Below are positions 9,472 through 17,061 of a DNA stretch of 64,000 bases, one piece after another. The stretch is taken from the NCBI GenBank assembly GCA_017640785.1, contig JAEPPZ010000012.1, positions 42,811-106,810 on the forward strand, read 5' to 3'. A program made the position numbers and the translations under genes. This stretch comes from Balneola sp. (GTDB lineage: Bacteria > Bacteroidota > Rhodothermia > Balneolales > Balneolaceae). The first letter of the stretch is position 1; every line of letters begins with the position of its first letter. The notes under the pieces were generated by a model, which did not search any database, was not told the DNA's origin, and was given only the letters and a program-made list of their open reading frames with translations.

Positions 9472-9849
9472 CTAAATTCTGACTATATAAGAAGTGATCG
9501 ATCTTACTTTAGCGCCTTTTGCACTTGTAAATTCATAGAAATCCGAAAAGGCATATTCCTGCCCATTCTCCATTTTAATAATCCCGTTTGCTGCTCCTTC
9601 CTTACCATGAGTTAAGATCCGATCAAGTATTAATTCCGATACTTTTTCTGACTTTAAAGTTTCTAATTTCCTGATGAATTGTTCTTTTCCTGAAATCTTT
9701 TGGTCACCCATGATATTCCACTCAATATCATCTGAAACGATTTCTGTGAGGAAGTTACTGTTATCTTTTGCAAAAGCAATATTCAGTTGTTTCAGTAATT
9801 CTTTTTTTGGTGCATTTCCACAATCAGGCTTAACAGTGATCTTTGTCAT
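9472..9849 (-). CDS. NTF2-like/SnoaL-like domain protein
   Basis: A 125-residue single-domain protein. An N-terminal helix (KKELLKQLNIAFAKDNSNFLTEIV), the SDDIEWNIMGDQKISGKEQF segment and a curved sheet (YAFSDFYEFTSAKGAKVRSITSYIVRI) fit the cone-shaped SnoaL/ketosteroid-isomerase fold. The fold serves many enzymes and binding proteins, so no reaction can be assigned. It stands alone between spacers of about 130 and 320 bp, with an attC-like palindromic segment upstream. Confidence 0.75.
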   Translation of the reverse strand: MTKITVKPDCGNAPKKELLKQLNIAFAKDNSNFLTEIVSDDIEWNIMGDQKISGKEQFIRKLETLKSEKVSELILDRILTHGKEGAANGIIKMENGQEYAFSDFYEFTSAKGAKVRSITSYIVRI

Positions 9850-9922
9850 TTAATTGGTTTTAGTTTTTCGTTAAAATCAGAAAATAATTCCTAGTAACTG
9901 TAAACAACGAAAAAAGGTGACC

Positions 9923-9955
9923 GCTAACGAGTAGGCAACAACCACTTTCTAAGTG
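9923..9955. repeat. GCTAAC-plus-hairpin element (weak attC-like)
   Basis: GCTAAC (9923-9928) is followed 14 bases later by a short hairpin (CACTT-TCT-AAGTG, 9943-9955). A comparable arrangement occurs at 14141-14196. Both lie just upstream of minus-strand single genes. The match to integron attC sites is only partial. Confidence 0.25.
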
Positions 9956-10092
9956 TCAAATTGATATTTATATCTGGTATACTACAACATAGTAAAAAGC
10001 AGGTATTTGGCAAAGAGATCAGTCCGGGACAAATATATCTGTCGTTCCGATTAGAATTTTTAAGTTCCGTATTGACTAAACACCGGAAGAAT

Positions 10093-10168
10093 TTAAATGT
10101 CCCGTAGGGACTATATACTGGTAGAAATAGAAACAGCCCCAGACATCAGGTGCCTTTAGGTACCATAT
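10093..10168. repeat. REP-like double-hairpin repeat
   Basis: Two GC-rich hairpins sit about 40 bases apart: GTCCC-GTA-GGGAC (10099-10111) and GGTGCC-TTTA-GGTACC (10149-10164, one G-T pair), joined by an AT-rich linker with CTGGTAGAAATAG. The GTCCC..GGGAC plus GGTGCC..GGTACC combination is the form of dispersed REP-like repeats in Bacteroidetes genomes. It ends five bases from the stop codon of a RayT-like transposase remnant, the classic REP/RayT association. Confidence 0.65.
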
Positions 10169-10172
10169 ATAG

Positions 10173-10350
10173 TTATTCAATGGGTTTAAAGATATATTTT
10201 TTATCGTAATCCACATCAAATTTATCCAGAAACTCAAGATATTCTTCCTGAAAAGTTTTGTTATTGTGATGTAGTTCCTGGTTTTGAGTGTATTTGATAA
10301 GTTGAGGAAGTTGAGATCTTGAAGGGGTAGGAGTCCTGTTTATAAAGGAG
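10173..10350 (-). pseudogene. C-terminal remnant of a REP-associated tyrosine transposase (Y1_Tnp/RayT-like)
   Basis: The minus-strand frame ending at TAA (10173-10175) reads INRTPTPSRSQLPQLIKYT, then QNQELHHNNKTFQEEYLEFL and DKFDVDYDKKYIFKPIE. The HHxNKTFxEEYxxFLxxFxVxYDxKYIF pattern is the usual end of IS200/IS605-like REP-associated transposases of this phylum. The catalytic HUH and Tyr regions are missing; upstream the frame runs into the separate 82-residue protein gene. So only about 60 C-terminal residues survive, beside a REP-like double hairpin. Confidence 0.65.
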
Positions 10351-10599
10351 CTATTGTAATTTCCTTTTTTCCAATTCTGCTTTCAGTGCTTCATATTTCT
10401 TAGGCTTCTTCAGGAACACATAGATTAGAAATAGTGGAAGTAAGGTGATAAATCCCCAGGCGTTTGCAGCAAGACTGTAAATGATTATCCCAGCTAAAAA
10501 CCCAATAAAAAAAGCATCTATAATGGGTGATGGCTTATTACTTTTTGCTGCTTCCAGCAATTCTGTGTCGGTTAATTGTGATAGTTCTTCAATATTCAT
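10351..10599 (-). CDS. Small two-helix membrane protein
   Basis: An 82-residue protein: a soluble amphipathic N-terminus (MNIEELSQLTDTELLEAAKS), two adjacent hydrophobic segments (DAFFIGFLAGIIIYSLAANA and GFITLLPLFLIYVFL) and a basic coiled tail (KKPKKYEALKAELEKRKLQ). Small proteins with an LTDxELL start and GFL-GI-IYS core recur in Bacteroidetes without assigned function. It is the last member of a minus-strand run with the AraC regulator and the 173-residue membrane protein (37-bp spacer). Confidence 0.7.
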   Translation of the reverse strand: MNIEELSQLTDTELLEAAKSNKPSPIIDAFFIGFLAGIIIYSLAANAWGFITLLPLFLIYVFLKKPKKYEALKAELEKRKLQ

Positions 10600-10636
10600 T
10601 CGCTGTTAAATTCTTAATGATTTTCCTTTTTGAATC

Positions 10637-11158
10637 TTAATTTAAATCATTAATTGTTTTCTTACCTGCTAATTCTAGTTGTTCACTGTAAACATCGATC
10701 CTGGCTTTGGCTGTGCCGTCAATCAAAAGAATAACCACCAACATGGCAATGGTTGTGATGGCGCTTGCACGCCAAACCGGTTTGTCTATAAAAACGATCA
10801 GCAACGCAGCAACCACAATAATGAATGGAATTGCTTTGAAAACGATGGTTTGATATTCCTTTAACGTACTTTCAACACGTGCGATCTCAGATTCTACAAA
10901 AGCTGTAGCGTCATTATTATAAGCCGTTTCAAATTGTGTGATTCTTGATTTATTGGTGAAAAATAAACCAAGACCAATAATCAATAGTAATGATCCGGCA
11001 ACTAAGGTGGGAATGATATACGCTTTTGCCATATCAGTTTTAGCGAGCTGCCAAAATCCTATGCTTGCCAATACAAATATTACTCCGAAAACTATGAAAA
11101 ATGATGTTGAAAAAACTTCGGCTTTTGCCCAGTCTATTGCTGTTTTTAGTATATCCAT
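10637..11158 (-). CDS. Four-helix integral membrane protein
   Basis: A 173-residue protein with two pairs of membrane helices (about 18-36 and 46-67, then 107-125 and 130-147) separated by a charged helical stretch (ITQFETAYNNDATAFVESEI...ESTLKEYQ). No catalytic motif is visible and the family is unnamed to me. It starts four bases after the AraC regulator stop, so it is very likely translated from the same mRNA. Confidence 0.7.
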   Translation of the reverse strand: MDILKTAIDWAKAEVFSTSFFIVFGVIFVLASIGFWQLAKTDMAKAYIIPTLVAGSLLLIIGLGLFFTNKSRITQFETAYNNDATAFVESEIARVESTLKEYQTIVFKAIPFIIVVAALLIVFIDKPVWRASAITTIAMLVVILLIDGTAKARIDVYSEQLELAGKKTINDLN

Positions 11159-11162
11159 GATC

Positions 11163-12074
11163 TTAATTTAAAGTATATTTTTCTCTGTATGCTGATGGGC
11201 TGATGCCTTCTTTCTTTTTAAATAACCGCGAAAAATAGGGCGGGTATTCAAAGCCTAGTTCATAAGCCACTTCAGAGATCGTTTTATTTGGGTTCAACAG
11301 AATATTCTTAGCCTCATCGATCAAATACAATTGCAGATGTTCGGTTGAAGTTTTTCCTGTTTCTTTTTTGAGAGTATCGCTTAAGTAGCGCTGTGAAACC
11401 GACAGCTGTTCTGCAATCTCTTCAATACCGGGAATTCCTTTTTCTTCCAACTGCCCAGATTCAAAATATGCTGATAAATGCTTATTAAACTGCTCCAAAA
11501 GATCATTCGACAATTCTTTTCGGTTTAAAAACTGCCGTTCGTAAAAGCGATTGGCGTATTTCAACAGCGTGCTTAGTTGCGAAATGATGATATCTTTGCT
11601 GAACTCATCCTGATTGTTCTGATATTCTATATCAATATTTTCTACAATTGATTCGATCTGTTTCTCTTCTTTGGGAGAGAGGTGCAGGGCCTCATTAGCT
11701 GAATAAGAAAAGAAGCCAAATTTCTTGATCTGATTTGCCAATTCCGTCCCTTCCAAAAAATCTTCATGGAAATTGATTGAAAAGCCTTTTTGGTCATAAA
11801 CTACACTTTCATCCCATTGCAGTATTTGCCTTGGTGCGATAAAAATCAATGCGCCATTCGTAAAGTCATACTTTGTTCGTCCATAGTTTAAGTCTCCTTT
11901 TACAATCTTCTTCAGGCTAATGGAATAGCAATCATTAGTGATAGGAGGTGAGCTCTCTTTCGGGCACGGTAAGAAACCATCTCCAATAGCAGAAAATACA
12001 CTCAACATCGGATGCTCCGGACCCGGAAGTTCTAGATAATCTAAGTAAGCCGATAATGTTTTAAAGTGCTGCAT
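11163..12074 (-). CDS. AraC family transcriptional regulator
   Basis: A 303-residue regulator with an N-terminal cupin-like sensing domain (about 20-150) and a C-terminal double helix-turn-helix. The first HTH is in IEEIAEQLSVSQRYLSDTLK and the second in KTISEVAYELGFEYPPYFSR, ending KKKEGISPSAYREKY as in AraC/XylS proteins. It lies 9 bp after the SDR gene and 4 bp before a membrane protein gene, so it probably controls its own operon. The effector is unknown. Confidence 0.9.
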   Translation of the reverse strand: MQHFKTLSAYLDYLELPGPEHPMLSVFSAIGDGFLPCPKESSPPITNDCYSISLKKIVKGDLNYGRTKYDFTNGALIFIAPRQILQWDESVVYDQKGFSINFHEDFLEGTELANQIKKFGFFSYSANEALHLSPKEEKQIESIVENIDIEYQNNQDEFSKDIIISQLSTLLKYANRFYERQFLNRKELSNDLLEQFNKHLSAYFESGQLEEKGIPGIEEIAEQLSVSQRYLSDTLKKETGKTSTEHLQLYLIDEAKNILLNPNKTISEVAYELGFEYPPYFSRLFKKKEGISPSAYREKYTLN

Positions 12075-12083
12075 ATCGCTAAT

Positions 12084-13034
12084 TTAAAAGTTCCATTTTA
12101 AATTCGTTGCTTTTTCTGATACTTCCCACAACTTTTCTGCAACAACTTTGTCTTTGGCATGTGCTTCCAGTTTATGAGCTCCAACAGGTCCTTTAAAGTT
12201 TTTAAATCCTGTAGGACCATAGAATTCTTTTTGATCCAAGTCTTTTTCAGTAGCACACATTAACATTGGGTATGCACCTTTTTCAGCTGATTGTGTCAAT
12301 GGTGAAAATTTCATCAGGTTAAAGATCATGCGCATCATAAAACTACCACTGGTATCGATCAGTGAGGTTCTGGATGAACCGGGGTGACAAGCATATACTT
12401 TAACATAAGTGTTGCCTGCTTTTTCCAATTTATCCTGTAATTCATAAACCGACATGATCTGTGCTAATTTGCTCTGGCTGTAAGCATCATTTGGAGTATA
12501 ATCTTTATTCCAGTTCATATCGTCAAATTTGATGGTTTTCAGTCCCATATTATAGCCCATACTGCCCACAGTTACGATACGTCCTTTGGATTCTTCAACC
12601 AGTGGAAAGAGCAGACCTTGTAGAGTGAAATGACCATAGTGGTTTACACCGAGCTGGCTTTCAAATCCATCAACAGTTAGTTTCTGATTGGGAACCTGAG
12701 CAATAGCAGCGTTACAAATCAATGCGTTGATTTGCGTAACTTTTTCAAGTACTTCGTGTGCAGCTTTTCGTACAGATTCCTGTTCTGCCAGATCCATTTG
12801 GATAAATGAGACATCAATATGGTTGCCCAGCTCTTTCTTAAAAGTGGCAATAACATTTTCTGATTTTTTGGGATTGCGGTTCAACATCACCACTTTCGCT
12901 CCCTTAGACAGAAGTATCCTTGCAGCTTCAAATCCTGTCCCGCTTGTAGTACCCGTTATAACGAATGTTTTACCTTTAAGAGATCCGATTCGATTGGGAG
13001 TCCAGCCTTGTTTACCAAATTGATTTGTCTTCAT
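12084..13034 (-). CDS. Short-chain dehydrogenase/reductase (retinol-dehydrogenase-like)
   Basis: About 316 residues from the ATG at 13034 (a TTG nine codons upstream is possible but unlikely). Classical SDR signatures: cofactor loop VITGTTSGTGFEAARIL (TGxxxGxG), NAAIAQ as the NAG-type motif, catalytic Ser in VTVGSMGYN and YSQSK as YxxxK. Arg in the NRNPKKSE segment after the second strand favours NADPH. The closest recognisable group is the retinol dehydrogenase/protochlorophyllide reductase-like SDRs; the substrate is not predictable. First gene of an operon with an AraC regulator. Confidence 0.85.
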   Translation of the reverse strand: MKTNQFGKQGWTPNRIGSLKGKTFVITGTTSGTGFEAARILLSKGAKVVMLNRNPKKSENVIATFKKELGNHIDVSFIQMDLAEQESVRKAAHEVLEKVTQINALICNAAIAQVPNQKLTVDGFESQLGVNHYGHFTLQGLLFPLVEESKGRIVTVGSMGYNMGLKTIKFDDMNWNKDYTPNDAYSQSKLAQIMSVYELQDKLEKAGNTYVKVYACHPGSSRTSLIDTSGSFMMRMIFNLMKFSPLTQSAEKGAYPMLMCATEKDLDQKEFYGPTGFKNFKGPVGAHKLEAHAKDKVVAEKLWEVSEKATNLKWNF

Positions 13035-13175
13035 CTTTGTTTTGTTTGTTTTAAAGAACAAGACTAAGATCGACAGACAACTACTTTAAAGCCTTATACA
13101 CATTTTCGTATTGTGTATACTTTTTGGTTCGGTCTAATAAAATTGCTGATCCGGTAAATTATGTTTGATCCAATT

Positions 13176-13610
13176 TTACTCTTCGTAAATGTCGAATTTG
13201 GCTGAAAACGATTTCATTAATTCAGGGTTAGAAAAATCATCCCGGGTCATTGTAGAAAGTTGTTCGAGGAAAACATCAAACTGACCATTTTTGAATATGG
13301 TGAGCATTTTTCCACCCTCGCTGCATTTAGCCTCGTGCCATACATTAGGATCAACTGTGATGGTATCACCGGGTTTCAGCAGAATTGTTTCATCATCGAA
13401 AATCAATTCCATTTCACCTTCAAGCATGTAAAACATTTCTGTCATGATCTTGTGATGGTGTCTTTTTAAATGGAATCCGGGTTTAAGAGTGTCTTCAATA
13501 AGGCACAATTCTCCATTAGTGTCTTTAGAGGAAACTTTGATAAAACAGTGATCTTGAGAATAATCGTAATTTTCTCCCTGTCCACTTGGTATATAGTGTT
13601 TTGACTCCAT
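13176..13610 (-). CDS. Cupin domain protein
   Basis: A 144-residue single-cupin protein. Motif 1 is GFHLKRHHHKIMTEMFYMLEGEMEL (metal-binding His residues and the distal Glu) and motif 2 is PGDTITVDPNVWHEAKC (third His). A metal site is therefore likely intact. Such small cupins include dioxygenases, isomerases and sensors, so no reaction is assigned. Stands alone. Confidence 0.8.
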   Translation of the reverse strand: MESKHYIPSGQGENYDYSQDHCFIKVSSKDTNGELCLIEDTLKPGFHLKRHHHKIMTEMFYMLEGEMELIFDDETILLKPGDTITVDPNVWHEAKCSEGGKMLTIFKNGQFDVFLEQLSTMTRDDFSNPELMKSFSAKFDIYEE

Positions 13611-13677
13611 AGTTAGACTAGTTTAAATGATTGAAATGTTTAGCGGTTACATATAGTTAGTAGTTTGTGTATTTCAA

Positions 13678-14133
13678 TTACTTTCCATCTTTAAGCAATG
13701 TCATTAGTCCGAAAGCTCTACGAGTATGAAATTCACTTGATTTTTTTCCATACCTGACCCTTATTACTTGATAGTTTCCCGCAATCACTAACTGATTGTC
13801 TGAATTATCTAATTCTTTATTTAGTTTCTTAATCAATTCATCCTTCGAAAAAGTAACGGACGTATTGGAATTAGTATTGGTCATATCGTTTATCTGAGTC
13901 AAAATCTTATAGCCATTTTCTGTCTTTTCAATCGACGAATTCATTTGATAGATTCCGTTATGCCTATTCACTATTTCAACATCGATTGAATCAGAAAAAC
14001 CATCTTCTATTATATTTAATAGTAATTTAATTGGTTCTGCTGCTGTTTTTGAATAATCAGTTTGTGCTATTAGCCCTGATTGCCAGAAAATAGTCAAAAG
14101 TAGAACTGGTAATGTTTTTAATACGCTTCTCAT
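13678..14133 (-). CDS. Secreted protein of unknown function
   Basis: About 151 residues from the ATG at 14133, beginning MRSVLKTLPVLLLTIFW and with a likely signal peptidase site after SGLIAQ. A GTG 13 codons upstream (14172) is open but would add a polar segment ahead of the signal peptide. The mature part is small and mixed alpha/beta (IKLLLNIIEDGF, SVTFSKDELIKKLNKELD, QVIRVRYGKK). I recognise no family. A palindromic GCTAAC element sits immediately upstream, and the gene has the look of a single accessory insertion. Confidence 0.55.
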   Translation of the reverse strand: MRSVLKTLPVLLLTIFWQSGLIAQTDYSKTAAEPIKLLLNIIEDGFSDSIDVEIVNRHNGIYQMNSSIEKTENGYKILTQINDMTNTNSNTSVTFSKDELIKKLNKELDNSDNQLVIAGNYQVIRVRYGKKSSEFHTRRAFGLMTLLKDGK

Positions 14134-14140
14134 AATAACT

Positions 14141-14196
14141 GCTAACAACACAGTAAAGTGAACTCTATTCACTTTATCTGTATTTCAGGTTTAAGC
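14141..14196. repeat. GCTAAC...GTTTAAGC palindromic element (weak attC-like)
   Basis: About 56 bases bounded by GCTAAC (14141-14146) and GTTTAAGC (14189-14196). Inside is an 8-bp perfect hairpin, AAAGTGAA-CTCTA-TTCACTTT (14155-14175), extended by CAG/CTG with unpaired bases between. The plan of complementary ends around an imperfect stem recalls integron attC sites, and the secreted protein's ATG follows within 8 bp on the minus strand. The ends do not fit the RYYYAAC/GTTRRRY consensus exactly. Confidence 0.3.
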
Positions 14197-14325
14197 TTTA
14201 TTCTGATCAGTTTAAACAATTTTCGTTAATTAGTGAAAATTCCTGTCAAAGACTTAAACATATAATTCCAGTTTGCCTAAAGTATCAGCCTTATTATCTT
14301 ACAGGAAATTGTAACAGCACAGGCA

Positions 14326-15531
14326 ATGTCAAACAGCTCCAAAGAAGTACACTTACATACCAAAGGAATTCTACCGGTTCAAAAGTTAAAGATCCTTCGT
14401 GATCTTGAAATTCTTGACTCACATCCGGATTACCCGATCAACGACAATCAGTTTCAGCCTAACTCTTTAGATCTTCGTCTGGGCGAAGTAGCTTATCGGG
14501 TGAGATGCAGTTTTCTCCCCGAGAACGAAACGGTAGAACAAAAGATCGAGAAACTGGAGCAATATTCATTTTCTATCAAAGACGGAGCGGTGCTGGAAGA
14601 AAATTGTGTGTACATCATTCCGTTGCTGGAACGATTGAATCTCCCGAAATCTCATTATTCCACTCAAAATGGAGTTTCTGATAATTCAGAAGAAGTAAAG
14701 CTATTTTCACCGGAAAATTTATCCGCTAAAGCGAACCCGAAAAGTTCTACCGGAAGACTGGATGTATTTACCAGAGTGATCACTGACTATTCGCACCGAT
14801 TCGAAGAAATTGCTCCGGGCTATCAGGGTCAATTATATCTGGAAGTAGTTCCGAAATCGTTTTCCATAAAAGTGAGAACAGGTCAGCGTTTAAATCAGTT
14901 GAGAGTTCGCCATGGATTTGAAATCGTGCCGGATCAGGATCTATTGAGAATTCATGCTTCTGATCCATTGCTTTTTGATGAAAACATCAAGCCGGTAAGT
15001 ATGCAGCAGATCAAAGTGAACAAAGGATTGTTCATGAGTGTGCAATTGAAAGGAAAGAAAGGGGAGATCATCGGCTATAAAGCCAAGAAACATAACAATT
15101 ATATCGATCTGGAAAATATCGGTCACTATGATGTAGATGAATTCTGGGAGCCGATCTATGCTACTTCTGAATCGACTTTTATTCTGGAGCCGGAAGCATT
15201 TTATATTTTCGCATCCAAAGAACGTATTCGGGTTCCTGCGAAATTAGCTTGTGAAATGATGGCTTATGATACTGGGTCAGGTGAACTTCGAACACATTAC
15301 GCAGGATTTTTTGATTCCGGATTTGGCGGTTCCGTGGACGACAAAGGAGCCAGAGCTGTTCTGGAAGTTCGTTCTCACGATGTGCCGTTTATGATCGAAG
15401 ATGGTCAGACGTTATTCAGCATGCAGTTTGAGCCGAATACAGAACTTCCCGAGTTCATTTACGGTGAAGAAATTGACAGTAATTATCAGGGACAAGGCTT
15501 AAAACTTGGTAAGCATTTTAAACAAGTATGA
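14326..15531 (+). CDS. dcd: 2'-deoxycytidine 5'-triphosphate deaminase-like protein (two-domain)
   Basis: A 401-residue protein of the long dCTP deaminase-like family, two tandem dUTPase/Dcd-fold halves. The first half has QFQPNSLDLRLGEVAYRVR, then SSTGRLDVFTRVITDYS and GYQGQLYLEVVPKSFSIKV. The second has MAYDTGSGELRTHYAGFFDSGFGG and GARAVLEVRSHDVPF. The SSxGR motif and hydrophobic-Asp-Leu-Arg pattern match Dcd. Predicted to convert dCTP to dUTP (or clear related dNTPs) in pyrimidine nucleotide metabolism. It overlaps the following Fe-S protein gene by ATGA. About twice the length of standard Dcd, as in proteobacterial relatives. Confidence 0.8.
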   Translation: MSNSSKEVHLHTKGILPVQKLKILRDLEILDSHPDYPINDNQFQPNSLDLRLGEVAYRVRCSFLPENETVEQKIEKLEQYSFSIKDGAVLEENCVYIIPLLERLNLPKSHYSTQNGVSDNSEEVKLFSPENLSAKANPKSSTGRLDVFTRVITDYSHRFEEIAPGYQGQLYLEVVPKSFSIKVRTGQRLNQLRVRHGFEIVPDQDLLRIHASDPLLFDENIKPVSMQQIKVNKGLFMSVQLKGKKGEIIGYKAKKHNNYIDLENIGHYDVDEFWEPIYATSESTFILEPEAFYIFASKERIRVPAKLACEMMAYDTGSGELRTHYAGFFDSGFGGSVDDKGARAVLEVRSHDVPFMIEDGQTLFSMQFEPNTELPEFIYGEEIDSNYQGQGLKLGKHFKQV

Positions 15532-15746
15532 GTGATTTCTTAGTAAATCGATGTATTTGTCATGAGCACAGTTTTGAAGAGATCAAAGAATACGCCAAAG
15601 AGAAAGGTTACACAGATCTAGAAGATCTTCAGATCGATAATTATTGCAGCAATGGTTGCCGAATTTGTGCTCCCTATGTGGAGATGGTTCTGGAAACGGG
15701 AGAGACCGCTTTTGAACCCGGCGCTTATTATAAAAGGAAGAAATAG
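15528..15746 (+). CDS. Small BFD-like [2Fe-2S]-binding protein
   Basis: A 72-residue protein with four cysteines in a bacterioferritin-associated-ferredoxin-like layout: CIC near residues 9-11, then NYCSNGCRIC (CxxxCxxC) about 30 residues later. This would ligate a [2Fe-2S] cluster. Its ATG lies inside the stop region of the dCTP deaminase-like gene (ATGA overlap), implying coupled translation. The partner protein is unknown. Confidence 0.7.
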   Translation: MSDFLVNRCICHEHSFEEIKEYAKEKGYTDLEDLQIDNYCSNGCRICAPYVEMVLETGETAFEPGAYYKRKK

Positions 15747-15785
15747 ATTTTAAGTGCTTGGATACATTTGCCTCTACAGACAGGG

Positions 15786-15811
15786 GCATCCTGAACTTGT
15801 TTCAGGATCTT
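15786..15811. repeat. Inverted palindromic repeat, left copy
   Basis: GCATCCTGAACTTG followed by TTTCAGGATCTT. It is a hairpin in itself (ATCCTGAA / TTCAGGAT) and matches, in opposite orientation over 25 bases, the copy at 16167-16193. The two copies bracket the GIY-YIG gene. Confidence 0.8.
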
Positions 15812-15841
15812 ATGGAACGGCTTGATTTTTCGATACACCGA

Positions 15842-16132
15842 TTAATGTATTAACGTCTCGTACCAATCTTCTAATTTCGGATTGTATTGCCTTACAAGAT
15901 TCCATTTCCATGAGCTATGCCAATTTTTTAACTGTTTTTCTCTGGCGATAGCATCTGAGATATTATCATATTCTTCGGCATATATAAGAATAGTAAGTTT
16001 ATACTTTGAGGTAAATAGTGAACCTTTTCCAAGCTTATGTTTCCAAACCCTAGAACTAATATCATTGGTTACTCCAATATAAATAGTAGATCTTCGAAAA
16101 TTAGTAAGAAAATAAACATAGCCTTTGCACAT
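15842..16132 (-). CDS. GIY-YIG nuclease superfamily protein (UPF0213-like)
   Basis: A 96-residue single-domain GIY-YIG protein. The GIY strand is GYVYFLTNFR, the YIG strand is TIYIGVTNDI, the conserved Arg and helix are SSRVWKHKLG, and the metal-ligand Glu lies in AIAREKQLKNW. All catalytic positions look intact. It ends in a basic stretch (WNLVRQYNPKLEDWYETL). Family members are small predicted endonucleases of unclear role. It is flanked within about 35-55 bp by inverted copies of a 25-base palindromic repeat, suggesting the gene and repeats form a unit. Confidence 0.85.
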   Translation of the reverse strand: MCKGYVYFLTNFRRSTIYIGVTNDISSRVWKHKLGKGSLFTSKYKLTILIYAEEYDNISDAIAREKQLKNWHSSWKWNLVRQYNPKLEDWYETLIH

Positions 16133-16166
16133 GATAGTAAGACAGATTCAAGACCTATTCCTTACA

Positions 16167-16193
16167 AAGATCCTGAAACAAGTTCAGGATGAC
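16167..16193. repeat. Inverted palindromic repeat, right copy
   Basis: AAGATCCTGAAACAAG followed by TTCAGGATGAC. It is the reverse complement of the left copy at 15786-15811 and can itself fold (ATCCTGAA / TTCAGGAT around ACAAG). Confidence 0.8.
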
Positions 16194-16359
16194 CCATAAG
16201 GTGATTTTGAATAGCGAATTAACAAATACAATCCCAAAGCAATCTTATTTATTCCCGCAGATTACTTCGCAACTATTATGTTGTTTATATATTCATTATT
16301 CTTTTTTGCTTGCAAATGTGAATAGGAAAATTGAATGTAGTAGTACAGGATAGAAAACC

Positions 16360-17061
16360 ATGAATTTCTTTTATGCTCCACCGGAAAACTGGAAAGATGA
16401 TCGAAGCGAAGTTGAGATAACAGATCAGGAAGCCATTCATATTTCGAAAGTGTTGCGAAATAGGATTGGAGATCAGGTTTTTGTGGTAGATGGGATTGGT
16501 AATCGATCAAAATGTGAGATTATAGAGATATCGAAAAAGTCTGTTCGGCTCAAAGTTCTGGAAACTATTTCTCAAGAGGAGTCAACTACGAAAAAAGTCA
16601 TGGCATTCGGGGCGATCAAAAAGAGAGATCGATTGGAATTCGCCATTGAAAAAGCAGTTGAACTGGATGCTTGGGAAATTTGTGTGTTCGATGCGGATCA
16701 TTCAGAAAGATCCAGATTGAATGAAGATAGATTGCAAACTCAGATCGTAAGTGCATTCAAGCAAAGTGGCAGATTTTATCTTCCTAAATTAGTGATCAAA
16801 AGATCGTTGGATGAAATTTTAGAACAGTACAAAGAACACTCAATCCAGATGGCTTATCTAGGAGAGGAAGAAGCCGGTACTCCTAATCAGCTAACCGATT
16901 CTGAGAATTTACTACTGGTTGGGCCCGAAGGCGGTTTTTCAAAAAGAGAAGCAGATCTTGCTAAAAGTAAAGGAGCACATTTTATCACTTTGGGAAAAAA
17001 TCGCTTAAGAGCAGAAACAGCTGTAGTGGCTTTTCTTTCTCAATTCCTTTTTTCTAAATGA
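16360..17061 (+). CDS. rsmE: 16S rRNA (uracil(1498)-N(3))-methyltransferase
   Basis: A 233-residue SPOUT methyltransferase that methylates U1498 of 16S rRNA using SAM. An N-terminal PUA-like domain (about 1-75) has EAIHISKVLRNRIGDQVFVVDG. The knotted SAM domain carries AIKKRDRLEFAIEKAVELD, LLLVGPEGGFSKREADLA and TLGKNRLRAETAVVAFLSQ, the full RsmE signature. It converges on the next minus-strand gene with an 8-bp overlap of coding ends. Confidence 0.95.
   Translation: MNFFYAPPENWKDDRSEVEITDQEAIHISKVLRNRIGDQVFVVDGIGNRSKCEIIEISKKSVRLKVLETISQEESTTKKVMAFGAIKKRDRLEFAIEKAVELDAWEICVFDADHSERSRLNEDRLQTQIVSAFKQSGRFYLPKLVIKRSLDEILEQYKEHSIQMAYLGEEEAGTPNQLTDSENLLLVGPEGGFSKREADLAKSKGAHFITLGKNRLRAETAVVAFLSQFLFSK

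Noticed and set aside
16262..16510. Minus-strand 82-codon frame across the rsmE start
   Set aside because: It overlaps the first 150 bases of rsmE, which has a full family signature, and shows no protein pattern of its own.
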